In this document: positions 10,901-22,200 of the stretch, piece after piece | How the letters are laid out: every line of letters starts with the position of its first letter | Numbering within the stretch: the first letter of the stretch is position 1 | DNA from: Macrostomum hystrix | Taxonomy: Eukaryota; Platyhelminthes; Macrostomidae | Direction: 5' to 3' | Assembly: GCA_950097015.1 (NCBI GenBank) | Contig: CATNEN010000012.1 | Location: 1,419,501 to 1,483,500, forward strand | Length of the DNA stretch: 64,000 nt | The notes under the pieces: model-generated | Database searches by the model: none | Told to the model about the DNA's origin: nothing | The model's input: the letters and a program-made list of their open reading frames with translations, nothing else | Position numbers and translations under genes: made by a program

Positions 10901-12746
10901 GGATTTACGAGTAGATGGGAGGATAAATTGTGGTTAGATTAGACAAGAGAGGATAATAATAACGTAATTTAGTGCCACAGCCAGCTTCTGTTAAATGGAA
11001 CTTTCCACCCTTTCAAATGGAATTCTCCACTATTTTAAGTTGAAACTTCCACTCTTATAAATGAAAGTTTCCACTCTTTTAAATGGAATTCTCCACTATT
11101 TTAAGTTGAAACTTCCACTCTTATAAATGAAAGTTTCCACTCTTTCAAATGGAATTCTCCACTATTTTAAGTTGAAACTTCCACTCTTATAAATGAAAGT
11201 TTCCACTCTTTTAAATGGAATTCTCCACTATTTTAAGTTGAAACTTCCACTCTTATAAATGAAAGTTTCCACTCTTTTAAATGGAATTCTCCACTATTTT
11301 AAGTTGAAACTTCCACTCTTATAAATGAAAGTTTCCACTCTTTTAAATGGAAGTTTCCACCCTTTTAAATGGAAGTTTCCACCCTTTTAAATGAAACTTT
11401 CCACCCTTTTAAATGAAACTTTCCACTCTTATAAATGAAACTTTCCACTCTTATAAATGAAACTTTCCACTCTTATAAATGGAAGTTTCCACTCTTTTAA
11501 ATGAAACTTTCCACTCTTATAAATGAAACTTTCCACTCTTATAAATGAAACTTTCCACTCTTATAAATGGAAGTTTCCACTCTTATAAATGAAACTTTCC
11601 ACTCTTATAAATGAAACTTTCCACTCTTTTAAATGGAAGTTTCCACTCTTATAAAAGGAAGTTTCCACTATTTTCATAGCAGCTTTCCAATATATTTTAA
11701 AGAAATTACTTTTACTCCTACTCTCTTTCAATGGAACTTTTCGCTCATTGCTTATGGAATTTTCCTCTAGTTTCTGATAGAATTTTCTACGTTTTTACTT
11801 AAATTTACACTATTTTCTATTCGAATTTCGTTCGATTCCTTTGCAATATTAAAACTGCAGGAGGGCTGTAAATCAGGGGGTGGGTGGCAGAGCGGTTGCC
11901 TCTCGCACCAAGGTCCCTAAGTTCGATTCGACGGCGAGGCCACATTTATTTGGGGCGCAGCCGCGGAGAGAAGGCTTGGGGGCTTGTCGTGCAATTTACA
12001 CCCTTGAGGGCCAACCTCCAAGGCACAGTTAAATGTACAAGGCAGATGTACACACCTGTGTGAGCGTGTGCCTGCGTACAGTATCTGTGTGCTCAGGAGT
12101 CATCGAAATGAGCAGAATTGCCTCCTAGCTGGCTGCGGGTCCAGTGTCACTCAATAATGTGCCATTGCCCGCAGCCCTCCAGCAATTATTATTATTATTA
12201 GTAGTAGTAGTAGTAGTATTAGGGCTGTAAATCCGCAAGACGTTGACCTTGAGAGCAATACACAGACAAAGTGCGCGGGATGAGGTGACAGTTGATCAGA
12301 TCGAGTTCGACACTCACTGGCCTGCCAAAGTCCTCCCCGATGACCTGGCGCACCTCGTCAACGGTGGAGGCGGGGGCGTCGCTATGCAGGCGGCCCAGCA
12401 CGCGGGTGTAAGGCTCGGGCAGCAGGTAGTTGAGCGCAGCCAGGTGCTGGCCGACCTTGACAAAGCAGCCGCGGTTCAGGCAGCAGAGCCGGTGCAGCCG
12501 GTTGGCGGAGCGCTCGTGAACCGCGGCGATGACGGCAGCGTAGTCCGGCGAGTCCGCCTGCAGCCCGGCCAGGCTCCATTTGTAGTCGGCGGCGATGCGA
12601 GCCACCGTCAGGCCGGCCCGGCCGAATCGGAGAGCGCCGGCACCCGAGTCAACCAGCTGCTGGCCGGCTTCGGTATTTGACGCAGCGAGGGCCGCGGCAC
12701 CGGCGAATGCGGCACCTGCTGCAAGTAATTTTGTCGGTCGCCGATA
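7961..12746 (-). CDS. ADCK1: ADCK1-type aarF/ABC1/UbiB-family mitochondrial atypical kinase
   Basis: Exons on the minus strand: 12746-12318, 10898-10346, 9520-9279 and 8278-7961 (stop TAG), about 513 residues and all in phase. An Ala-rich hydrophobic segment near the N terminus could be a membrane or mitochondrial segment. UbiB-family marks follow in order: the KxGQ motif (FVKVGQHL), the Ala-rich loop (GAASLAQVHRA), the lysine strand (VAVKVQHP), the catalytic loop (HSDPHPGN) and the metal site (LLDHGLY in place of DFG). LPRELDFAAEAGN and VPRQMLLLFKANDLLRGIE also match ADCK1. Members are mitochondrial atypical kinases linked to lipid or coenzyme Q homeostasis. No ATG lies in the first exon: the reading frame enters through an acceptor (ttttgcag) at 12752-12747, so a short upstream exon with the start codon is expected. 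A possible one is ATG at about 13545 on the minus strand (Met-Ala-Ser, then gtgtat), but this is weak. Confidence 0.93.
8370..9262. repeat. About 31-bp minisatellite in ADCK1 intron 3
   Basis: About 29 units. On the gene strand each unit reads CCAGGTAGTTTGAGTCGCC followed by AAAATCTCATC, so each carries a donor-like CAG/GTAGTT. The array begins next to the true donor (exon end 9279, CAG/GTAAATTAG), whose sequence resembles the unit. Confidence 0.9.
9700..10130. repeat. 24-bp minisatellite (tatttctaggaatagtaaaa tggg)n in ADCK1 intron 2
   Basis: Seven near-identical units lie at 9940-10110, with older degenerate copies back to 9700. Confidence 0.88.
10985..11680. repeat. 22-bp minisatellite in ADCK1 intron 1
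   Basis: About 30 units of cactcttataaatgaaactt plus tc, with a longer composite in the first part (about 62 bp, gaattctccactattttaag included). Confidence 0.9.
11875..12220 (+). mobile_element. tRNA-derived SINE (family A), copy 1, in ADCK1 intron 1
   Basis: The head is tRNA-like (ggtggcagagcggtt as box A, gttcgattcgacggcgaggc as box B). A body of about 230 bp is shared with the copies at 19.5, 36.5, 52.6 and 58.3 kb, and the tail is (ATT)n then (AGT)n. A 13-bp target duplication, agggctgtaaatc, lies at 11862-11874 and 12221-12233. The element is antisense to ADCK1 and lacks a few bases between the two boxes. Confidence 0.9.
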
Positions 12747-12894
12747 CTGCAAAATTGATAATTAAAACAGAATAAGGATTTTCTTTCGAATCAGTCTATT
12801 CTGTCAGTCACCGTATCTTCAATATTATAGGCGTTGAACATTTGATAACCATTGCTGCGCTGATGTACAGGGAAGCCACTGTCATCTAGTTTTT

Positions 12895-13285
12895 AGATCT
12901 AGTAATCTAGATCTGTAGTCATCTGGTATTTGGTATCTGGTATTTGGCAGTATATCTGTATTTGGCATCTGGTATCTGTAGTCAGTAGTTAAATCATTTA
13001 GCGCCAGCTCGCAGTCTGCACCCACCCCACTCCGCACCCACCTCACTCCACAGTCCGCACTCACCCACTCCGCAGTCCACACCCACCCCACTCCGCAGTC
13101 CGCACCCACCCCACTCCGCATAACGCACCCACCCCAATCCGCAGTCCGCACTCACCGCACTCCGCAGTCCGCACTCACCCACTCCGCAGTCCACACCCAC
13201 CCCACTCTGCAGTCCACACCCACCCCACTCCGCAGTCCGCACCCACCCCACTCCGCATAACGCACCCACCCCAATCCGCAAAGTC
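12895..13285. repeat. Two small minisatellites upstream of ADCK1
   Basis: 12895-12985 holds tctggtatttgg copies. 13012-13285 holds ccgcacccaccccactccgc copies of about 23 bp with a longer period of about 150 bp. Both may lie in an upstream intron of ADCK1. Confidence 0.8.
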
Positions 13286-13289
13286 ATCC

Positions 13290-14084
13290 GCATAGATGAC
13301 TAGAACTTAATGCCTATATACTGCCCACCCTGTTTTCTTTACTAACAGCACCCCCGCGCCAGCGGTCGCCTACACACGCCGACCACTTGTTTAAGAGTTT
13401 GGCCTTCGTTACAAGTAAATAAAAAGAAGCTAGAACAACAGAATTTTGCATAAAAAGATTCTGGATAGGTATAATTATGATAAATAGATACTTTGGACCT
13501 ATTCACTTTTTATTGTGTAGCAGGCAGAATACACAGAAGCCATTTTGCACAAAATACGTCAGTCCAGGGCCAAAGTTTCGAGAATATATTACCTCGCAGT
13601 AGTAATAAGAAACTCACAATGAAAGATCAAAACACATGAATTTACAGCCCTATAAATACGAGAGTAATTTCAGTTTTTATAACTCGGATAATTACAAAGA
13701 TAGAGATCAGATGTGAATTAATTACGAAATTCTTCATTTTAGCCACAATATAATGTTGATCAAAGGCCATGAATAAGTTAATAAAAAGTTACTAAATTAA
13801 CATTCGATCAAAAAGTCGTACATATAAAGTAATGCACAGTTTTGGCTGAAAATGTCCTTAACAGATATACACGTGGCACACGCATAAATATGACTGACAT
13901 GCAGGCTACTCGAGATTGTTGTAACTTTTATTTACTTCCGGGATCCACAAAATCAAAGGAAACTGATTGAAGCAACCTATTAAATCACGAGCAAGAAGTT
14001 TTAGAGCAGGAACTTGAGTCGATTATCATTTTTTAGTTTTTTATCCAAATATACTCGAAAAATTAACTAGCACCTACCGCTACA
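13290..14084. other. AT-rich intergenic DNA, no gene seen
   Basis: Lies between the 5' side of ADCK1 and the 3' side of the TMEM192-like gene. Candidate poly(A) signals for the latter (tttatt on the plus strand) occur near 13508 and 13928; neither is decisive. Confidence 0.45.
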
Positions 14085-14425
14085 TATCGGATTAGTTCTG
14101 ATCATCTAGCATCGCTACATATCGGATTAGCTCTGATCATCTAGCATCGTTACATATCGGATTAGCTCTGATCATCTAGCATCGCTATATATCGGATTAG
14201 CTCTGATCATCTAGCATCGCTACATATCGGATTAGCTCTGATCATCTAGCATCGCTATATATCGGATTAGCTCTGATCATCTAGCATCGCTACATATCGG
14301 ATTAGCTCTGATCATCTAGCATCGCTACATATCGGATTAGCTCTGATCATCTAGCATCGCTACATATCGGATTAGCTCTGATCATCTAGCATCGCTACAT
14401 ATCGGATTAGCTCTGATCATCATGC
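14085..14425. repeat. 35-bp minisatellite, about 10 copies, 3' of the TMEM192-like gene
   Basis: Near-identical units of atctagcatcgctacatatc followed by ggattagctctgatc. Confidence 0.93.
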
Positions 14426-14607
14426 ATTACTGCATATTGGGCTAAGAATATAATAGCAAAGATTTAAATGTTTGACGCTAAAAGACCAAAGACAGGCCAG
14501 TGATGCGTGATCCTCATTGTACAGGCAAGTGCTGATATTGGTGCATATGGTTTGATAAGAGCCCTTGTCCCTACAACAGGAACCCTGGAGTCGCTAAGCG
14601 AAACAGT

Positions 14608-17347
14608 TCAAGCAACAGGGTGTTGCTCCAGCAGCTCTCTTTGCCTATGCATAAGTTCTTGTTCGACTCGATAAACTCGTCTTGTAAGGCGACTATTGCG
14701 CAATCTCAGGTAGCCAATCAGAGAAGCCTGTTTAGCCAGGAGCTCGTCCATTGGATGCTGCTGCTGTTGCTGACCGGGCTGAGATAACTGACGACTTAAC
14801 CGTCTAGAACTAGACTGTCGATCATTGAAGGAGCCGATGTCTGCTACATTGAGTCTACCAGAGTTGGCCAAGTGTTCGAAGCCAGCAAACTCATCGGACT
14901 GCTGAGCATCCGGCTCGGATTCTTGTTCGACAGCAGCTGCCGAATTCGACTGGCCCTCCGAGTAGGCGTCGGGAGCGGGTGAGGCGGCCACCGCCGATCT
15001 CAGACGCCGCAGTAGCAGCCACAACAGCAGGCCGGTATAGGCGACTGACTCGCAGGCGATAATCAGCATTGCCAGGTGCTGCGGATGCAGCGGGCCGAGG
15101 CAAGCGCCGCCGCCGTCGACATTAGCGACTTCGTCCGGGCAGAGCGATGCGCATAGGCTGAGAACCGCTGACAGACAGGCTGTGACTGGAATTCGGAGTT
15201 GTACATAACTGAAGGTGAGAGAGGCACAGAACTGAAGGTGAGAGGCACAGAACTGAAGGTGAGAGAGGCACAGAACTGAAAGTGAGAGAGGTACAGAACT
15301 GAAGGTGAGAGAGGCACAGAACTGAAGGTGAGAGAGGCACAGAACTGAAGGTGAGAGAGGCACAGAACTGAAGGTGAGAGAGGCACAGAACTGAAAGTGA
15401 GAGAGGCACAGAACTGAAGGTGAGAGAGGTACATAACTGAAGGTGAGAGAGGCACATAACTGAAGGTGAGAGAGGTACATAACTGAAGGTGAGAGAGGTA
15501 CATAACTGAAGGTGAGAGAGGCACAGAACTGAAGGTGAGAGAGGTACAGAACTGAAGGTGAGAGAGGCACATAACTGAAGGTGAGAGAGGTACATAACTG
15601 AAGGTGAGAGAGGCACAGAACTGAAGGTGAGAGAGGCACGGAACTGAAGGTGAGAGAGGTACATAACTGAAGGTGAGAGAGGTACATAACTGAAGGTGAG
15701 AGAGGCACAGAACTGAAGGTGAGAGAGGTACAGAACTGAAGGTGAGAGAGGTACATAACTGAAGGTGAGAGAGGCACAGAACTGAAGGTGAGAGAGGCAC
15801 GGAACTGAAGGTGAGAGAGGTACATAACTGAAGGTGAGAGAGGCACAGAACTGAAGGTGAGAGAGGCACAGAACTGAAGGTGAGAGAGGCACAGAACTGA
15901 AGGTGAGAGAGGCACAGAACTGAAAGTGAGAGAGGCACAGAACTGAAGGTGAGAGAGGTACATAACTGAAGGTGAGAGAGGCACATAACTGAAGGTGAGA
16001 GAGGCACAGAACTGAAGGTGAGAGAGGCACAGAACTGAAAGTGAGAGAGACACAGAACTGAAGGTGAGAGAGGCACAGAATTGTGTCGGACTCACAGCAG
16101 GCGCAGGCGATAAACGGAGCCCGAGCCCAGGGCAGGCAGCGCTGGGCCACTCGCAGATAGCCAGTAAGGGTCATCCTGCGGCAGAACCACAACAAGCAGC
16201 GCTGGCAGGTCAGAGCCAGGCAGAACTGCAGACAGTGAACGCAGGCCACGTACGCCAGTTGAAGACGCCAGGCGCAAAGCGGCTCCTCGCTGTAAGGCGA
16301 AACGTCTGCAGTGGTGTTGACGAGTCGCCGCAGCCAGGCGGCTATGGCGCCGCAGCTGTAGGGCAGCCAGAAGTGAAATGAGGCCAGCAGGAGCTGCGGG
16401 TTGCAATTAGTGCTGTTACAATGGGCGTTTGGAGCTTCTTTGATGAGCCGCCGCCAAAACCTAACCCCGAAATGGGTTCTTTGATGAGCCGCCGCCAATA
16501 CCCCCCGAGATGGGTTCTTTGATGAGCCGCCGCCAATACCCCCCGAGATGGGTTCTTTGATGAGCCGCCGCCAATACCCCCCGAGATGGGTTCTTTGATG
16601 AGCCGCCGCCAATACCCCCCGAGATGGGTTCTTTGATGAGCCGCCGCCAATACCCCCCCCGAGATGGGTTCTTTGATGAGCCGCCGCCAATACCCCCCGG
16701 AGTGGGTTCTTTGATGAGCCGCCGCCAATACCTACCAAGATAGGTTCTTTGATGAGCCGCCGCCAATACCTACTGAGATGGGTTCTTTGATGAACCGCCG
16801 CCAATACCCTCCCGAGATAGGTTCTTTGATGAGCCGCCGCCAATACTCCCCACAATGGTTCTTTGATAAGCAACCGCCAATCCTAACGACAAAGCTCTTT
16901 GATGAGCCACCGCAAAAAATGGCTACTTACATAAAGTACCAATGATGCAAGGCAGAAGCAGATGCAGAACAGGTCAGGCCGCCGTTTTCTAAACTGTCTG
17001 CAGCAACAGCAGCAGCGGCTGCAATAGTGTTGATTTGACTCATCTTCGGCATCGTCATCAGCTAGAAAGCGGCGTTCGCGATGGCCAGGACTGAAGCGGA
17101 TGCGATAAGTTCGGGCCTGACCTGGTGGCAGCAACGGAGCATTTGCCGCAGTCGCATTGTCGCCCTCCTCGCCGTAGCCGCCAGCGCTAGTCGAACTGAA
17201 AAAGTCGATATCGTCGCCATTAGCGACGTTGCTTATAGGAAGCGTTGGCGGCTGCCGCTGCTGCTGCGGCAACATCGGCGGAGAACTGTCGCCAGATCCC
17301 GCAGCGGCTGCCGCTTTTAGCGAAGACTGAAAATTTATATGCGACAT
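14608..17347 (-). CDS. TMEM192: Four-pass membrane protein, TMEM192-like
   Basis: Exons on the minus strand: 17347-16931, 16393-16096 and 15185-14608 (stop TGA), 430 residues. The start ATG is at 17347. The N-terminal region is polar, then has a PLLPP motif and a cysteine cluster (CSRCCCCCR) that could be palmitoylated. Four hydrophobic spans follow: LFCICFCLASLVLY running into LLLASFHFWL, LQLAYVACVHCLQFCLAL, FIACACFTACLSAVLSLCA, and LAMLIIACESVAYTGLLLWLL. A charged C-terminal tail ends with a coiled-coil-like stretch (MDELLAKQASLIGYLRLRN) resembling the tail of vertebrate TMEM192 (LEEIVEKQGDTIEYLKRHN, from memory). TMEM192 is a lysosomal membrane protein that forms homodimers. The four spans, the N-terminal PLL motif and the tail agree with it, but overall similarity is low and only a profile search could confirm it. 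Both introns are filled with minisatellites. Confidence 0.65.
15205..16080. repeat. 23-bp minisatellite filling intron 2 of the TMEM192-like gene
   Basis: About 38 units run from about 15 nt after the donor to about 20 nt before the acceptor. On the gene strand each unit reads GCCTCTCTCACCTTCAGTT, which looks like a 3' splice site (pyrimidine tract plus CAG). Confidence 0.93.
16430..16930. repeat. 38-bp minisatellite in intron 1 of the TMEM192-like gene
   Basis: About 12 units. Gene strand: GGCGGCGGCTCATCAAAGAA and CCCATCTCGGGGGGTATT. Diverged first units begin at the donor itself (GTAAGTAGCC, then TGCGGTGGCTCATCAAAGAG). Confidence 0.92.
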
Positions 17348-17459
17348 TCTTGACTGATTGAATGCGATTACATGAAATAATGTCCAAGCACCTGTTCTTC
17401 AATAGGTAGTGCCTAAATATTATATAAAAAACGTGCTACTTCTTACTGAAACCCAGATA

Positions 17460-17848
17460 CCACATTTACCTTGGAAATGAGCGATTCCTGACAAAGTTAC
17501 CTTGGAAATGAGCGATTCCTGACAAAGTTATCTTGGAAATGGGCGATTACTGACAAAGTTACCTTGGAAATGAGCGATTCCTGACAAAGTTACCTTGGAA
17601 ATGTGTGATTCCTGACAAAGTAACATAGGAAATGAGCGATTCCTGACAAAGTTACCTTGGAAATGAGCGATTCCTGACAAAGTTACCTTGGAAATGAGCG
17701 ATTCCTGACAAAGTTACCTTGGAAATGAGCGATTCCTGACAAAGTTACCTTGGAAATGTGCGATTCCTGACAAAGTAACATAGGAAATGAGCGATTCCTG
17801 ACAAATTTACCTTGGAAATGAGCGATTCCTGACAAAGTAACATGGGAA
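17460..17848. repeat. 31-bp minisatellite upstream of the TMEM192-like gene
   Basis: About 12 units of gaaatgagcgattcctgaca plus aagttaccttg. On the minus strand each unit holds CAAGGTAACTT, a donor-like string. Confidence 0.9.
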
Positions 17849-18640
17849 AAAAGCTAGCAAAAAGGAAGACCGATGCTTCTAAAAAATAACAAGGCATTTT
17901 ATTTGACTTAAACAAATAGGGAGCGAATTCAGGGGACACTGGGTTTGCATTCTCGCATACGAAGATAATACAGTAATTACTAGTTAAAAATGACAAACAT
18001 GTTTATTTGATCTTATAAGAAAATAGGGAAAGTTTGATTAAAAGTTAGCAATAATTTTGCTAAACCGACATAAATTCCAACCGAATGCGATTGGACAGAA
18101 ACGGGGGACTGGATGGGTTACCAGTGACGAGAAAGCTTTCAATATATTTATTAAACTGCGAAGCTGGATATTAAAAAAGCTAGCTAAAACTGACTTTAAG
18201 ACTGCCATGCCTAAAGAAAATATGTTAAAACGCTAGCCATACTACTACCAAGCAGCAGAGATACTAAAATTTAACAGCACACTATTAATAGGTGCATAAT
18301 TTATAAAACGCAGATCAACTACAGAATGATAAGACGAAATTAGTCGGACAACTAAATCATATTAAACAAGAAAGCTTTTCTAATCCTGCGCCAGAGGTTG
18401 GTCTGCACCGAGAAACAATGTTACGATAACATTAGAAAAAACCGGATAAAGCACGACATATCAAACATGAAAAGTAAGCAGAACTTATAATTCTTTAAGT
18501 AAGCAGAACATACGAATATAATTGTTTGAGTCTATGCTATGCACCAGCTGCCTGAACGGAACGCTCAGTGTTGGACGCTTTTATGTCTGAAATTTATTAT
18601 GATCATTGCTTGTGAAAAGAATTGATGGATAAGACATACC
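17849..18640. other. AT-rich intergenic DNA, no gene seen
   Basis: Lies between the TMEM192-like gene and EDC4. tttatt at 18593-18598 is a candidate EDC4 poly(A) signal on the minus strand. Confidence 0.45.
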
Positions 18641-18654
18641 CTGCACAGACAATA

Positions 18655-19172
18655 CGGTTGCCAGCCAACCCAGAACCTATAGTTGCCACCCTACCCAGAC
18701 CCTACAGTTGCCACCCTACCCAGACCCTACGGTTGCCAGCCAACCCAGACCCTATGGTTGCCACCATACCCAGACACTACGGTTGCCACCCTACCCAGAC
18801 CCTACGGTTGCCACCCTACCCAGACCCTACGGTTGCCACCCTACCCAGACCCTACGGTTGCCACCCTACCCAGACCCTACGGTTGCCACCCTACCCAGAC
18901 CCTACGGTTGCCACCCTACCCAGACCCTACAGTTGCCACCCTACCCAGACCCTACGGTTGCCACCCTACCCAGACCCTACGGTTGCCACCCTACCCAGAC
19001 CCTACGGTTGCCACCATACCCAGACCCTACGGTTGCCACCCTACCCAGACCCTACGGTTGCCAGCCTACCCAGACCCTACGGTTGCCACCCTACCCAGAC
19101 CCTACGGTTGCCACCCTACCCAGACCCTACGGTTGCCACCATACCCAGACCCTACGGTTGCCACCCTACCCT
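18655..19172. repeat. 25-bp minisatellite just 3' of the EDC4 stop codon
   Basis: About 20 units of ccctacggttgccaccctac plus ccaga begin 37 bp after the stop, so they are probably in the EDC4 3' UTR or flank. Three frames stay open across the array; these are not genes. Confidence 0.92.
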
Positions 19173-19208
19173 GATCCACTGACTGGCAGTGCAGGTGCTG
19201 AGGTGTGC

Positions 19209-22200
19209 TCAGGCCCAGTGCTCGCTGATAAATCCAAAAGCTAGGGTGCGAATTCGGCGCACAGTTCTATAGGCGAATTCGTCAGACGAGTCGCTGTTTA
19301 ATTCGTCGATGCGTTTAACCAGATGCTGCAGGACGCGCTTTCCGTGCTCGCGAACTACGGACTCGTCTGGGCGCAGGTAGTCGAATGACTCCTATGTAGT
19401 AGTGGATTGAGTTTCGGGTTCTTAGTTCTTAGATGCAGAAATGGATAACTCTAGTCTAAATCCACCCTAAAATTTCTCCCCAGCTAATGTTGTTCAGTGG
19501 AGGGTCGGTGGCAGAGCGGTTAACGAGTTTGCCTCTCGCACCAAGGTCCCTGAGCTCGATACCACGGCGAGGCCACATTTATTTAGAGCGCAGCGGCGGA
19601 GAGAAGGCATGGGGGCTTGTCGTGCAATTTACACCCTTGAAAGCCAACCTCCAAGGCACAGTGAAGTGTACACTGCCTGACGATGAGAAAGTCAGGGCAG
19701 ATGTACACACCTGTGTGAGCGTATGCCTGCGTACAGTATCTGTGTGCGTGTGTGCTCAGGAGTCAGCGAAAATGGGCAGAATTGCCTCCTCGCTGGCTGC
19801 GGGTCTAGTGTCACTAAATGATGTGGCATTCCCGCAGCCCTCCTGCAATTATTATAATATTATTATTATGTTGTTCAGTGATTGCTAAAGGACACAAGTT
19901 GCGAATCCTCGACCTTCAAAACGTGAGTCCGACGCTCTAACCACTAGGCAACAACCCCTGCTCTCCAGTTTGCTGATATCTTAAATACCCACAAAGACTC
20001 CATATTTCATATTCGCGCCATTCCCTGGACCAAGAGTCAGAGGCAAAATGACTCACTTGAAGAAAGTCGCATTTGAGTTTGGTACGCTCGAGCAGATTCC
20101 GGCCCAGCTGCTGTATAAGGGATAGGATCACCTGCTGCTCCAAATTTGGCGATCGGAACAGATCAGACGGCTTGACCCGGCTGCACAGGTCCAAGACAAG
20201 CTCCAGTCTGGTGGATGACAGCGCCTCTTTGAATGCCCGATTATAGTCGCGCACTGTCAGGGCCGCGTTGACAGCCTCCCGGTAGTCTTCCAGACGCTTC
20301 TCCGGCTGCTTCTGCGGCACAGGCGTCACCAGAGTGGAACGGAGGGCCAAGCGCTGCTGCTGCTGCTGCTGCTCTTGTTGCTGTTGCTGTTGCTGTTGCT
20401 GATGCTGCTGCTGCTGCTGAAACAGCTGCTGCATCTGTTGCTGCATCTGCTGCTGGAATAGCTGCTGCTGCTCGTGCATCAGGCGCTGATGCTGTTCAAG
20501 GAACTGGCGCTGCTGCTGCTGCTGCTGATCAGCCAGCCTGGCTAGAGACGCGTCCACCTGTTCCCAACGCGATGCGTTTGAAATCATTGTGCATTATTCA
20601 TTTTATAAGCAATAATTATGTGTTAATAAATATTCAAATGAATATAAGATATATAATATATATATCCAAAAAATCGACCTACTTATCAATCGAAATAACC
20701 AACCCACTTATCAATCCAAAAAATCAACCCACTTATCAATCAAATAATCTACCTACTTATAAATCCAAAAAATCAACCCACTTATCAATCAAATAATCAA
20801 CCTACTTATCAATCAAATAATCAACCTACTTATCAATCGAAATAACCAACCCACTTATCAATCCAAATAATCAACCTACTTATCAATCCAAATAATCAAC
20901 CTACTTATCAATCCAAATAATCAACCTACTTATCAATCCAAATAATCAACCTACTTATCAATCCAAATAATCAACCTACTTATCAATTAAATAATCAACC
21001 TACTTATCAATCCAAATAATCAACCCACTTATCAATCCAAATAATCAACCTACTTATCAATCAAATAATCTACCTACTTATCAATCCAAATAATCAACCT
21101 ACTTATCAATTAAATAATCAACCTACTTATCAATCAAATAATCAACCTACTTATCAATCCAAATAATCAACCTACTTATCAATCAAATAATCAACCTACT
21201 TATCAATCAAATAATCAACCTACTTATCAGTCCAAATAATCAACCTACTTATCAATTAAACAATCAACTTACTAATCAATCAAGTATTTTACCTACTTAT
21301 CGATCAAACTACAATCGGACCTCTGAATCAAGCAATCAACCTACTCAAAAATAAACAAACTATAAATTGGTCAACCTGCCTATTAATCGAATGAACTAAT
21401 TTTTCAATCAGTGATCAAAATCAATAAATCAACCAATCTATCAATCAATCAATCGTCAAACGGTTCTCTCACCTCTCGCCGAATAGAGTCGGCAGTGCTG
21501 CGCAGATCAGTTTTAACATCGGTGCAGGCCGCTTTCAAACTGCTGATCTCTTTATTCTTAACAAGAGTCTGCTCCCTGGCTATGGCCTCGGTCTCTTCGC
21601 GCACTTTGGCTAGCAGTTCGTGCAGGCCGGCGCTAAAAGCGCTATTTAGCTGCACAAACAGCTGCTGGCTCATCTGCTCCATGCGGGGAAATAGCAGGCT
21701 GCCGCACATCTCCTTGTAGGCGTTCACCAGTGGGCCCTGATAGTGTAGATACAGTAGCAGTGTAGTGACAGAATTTCTGTCGATCTGTGCCTGTCTGTCT
21801 GTCAATCAGTGTCTGCCTGTCTTTCTGTCAATCAGTGTCTGTCTGTCTATCGACAATCAGTGTCTGTCTGTCTATCGTCAATCAGTGTCTGTCTGTCTAT
21901 CGACAATCAGTGTCTGTCTGTCTATCGTCAATCAGAGTCTGTCTGTCTATCGTCAATCAGTGTCTGTCTGTCTATCGTCAATCAGAGTCTGTCTGTCTAT
22001 CGTCAATCAGAGTCTGTCTGTCTATCGTCAATCAGAGTCTGTCTGTCTATCGACAATCAGTGTCTGTCTGTCTATCGTCAATCAGAGTCTGTCTGTCTAT
22101 CGTCAATCAGTGTCTGTCTGTCTATCGTCAATCAGAGTCTGTCTGTCTATCGTCAATCAGTGTCTGTCTGTCTATCGTCAATCAGAGTCTGTCTGTCTAT

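Noticed and set aside
12746-12752. TTG at 12752 as the ADCK1 start codon
   Set aside because: The sequence is a splice acceptor (ttttgcag); a non-ATG start is not needed if a short upstream exon exists.
14085-14425. CRISPR-like array
   Set aside because: Direct tandem units with no spacers, in an animal genome. The same holds for the other arrays.
15122-16873. Minus-strand open frame of 583 codons with Cys/Ser/His/Leu repeats, and another of 495 codons
   Set aside because: Produced by the 23-bp and 38-bp arrays. Only parts of these frames are true exons of the TMEM192-like gene.
18622-19244. Pro/Tyr/Thr repeat protein frames
   Set aside because: 25-bp array downstream of EDC4; all frames open, no start context or conserved domain.
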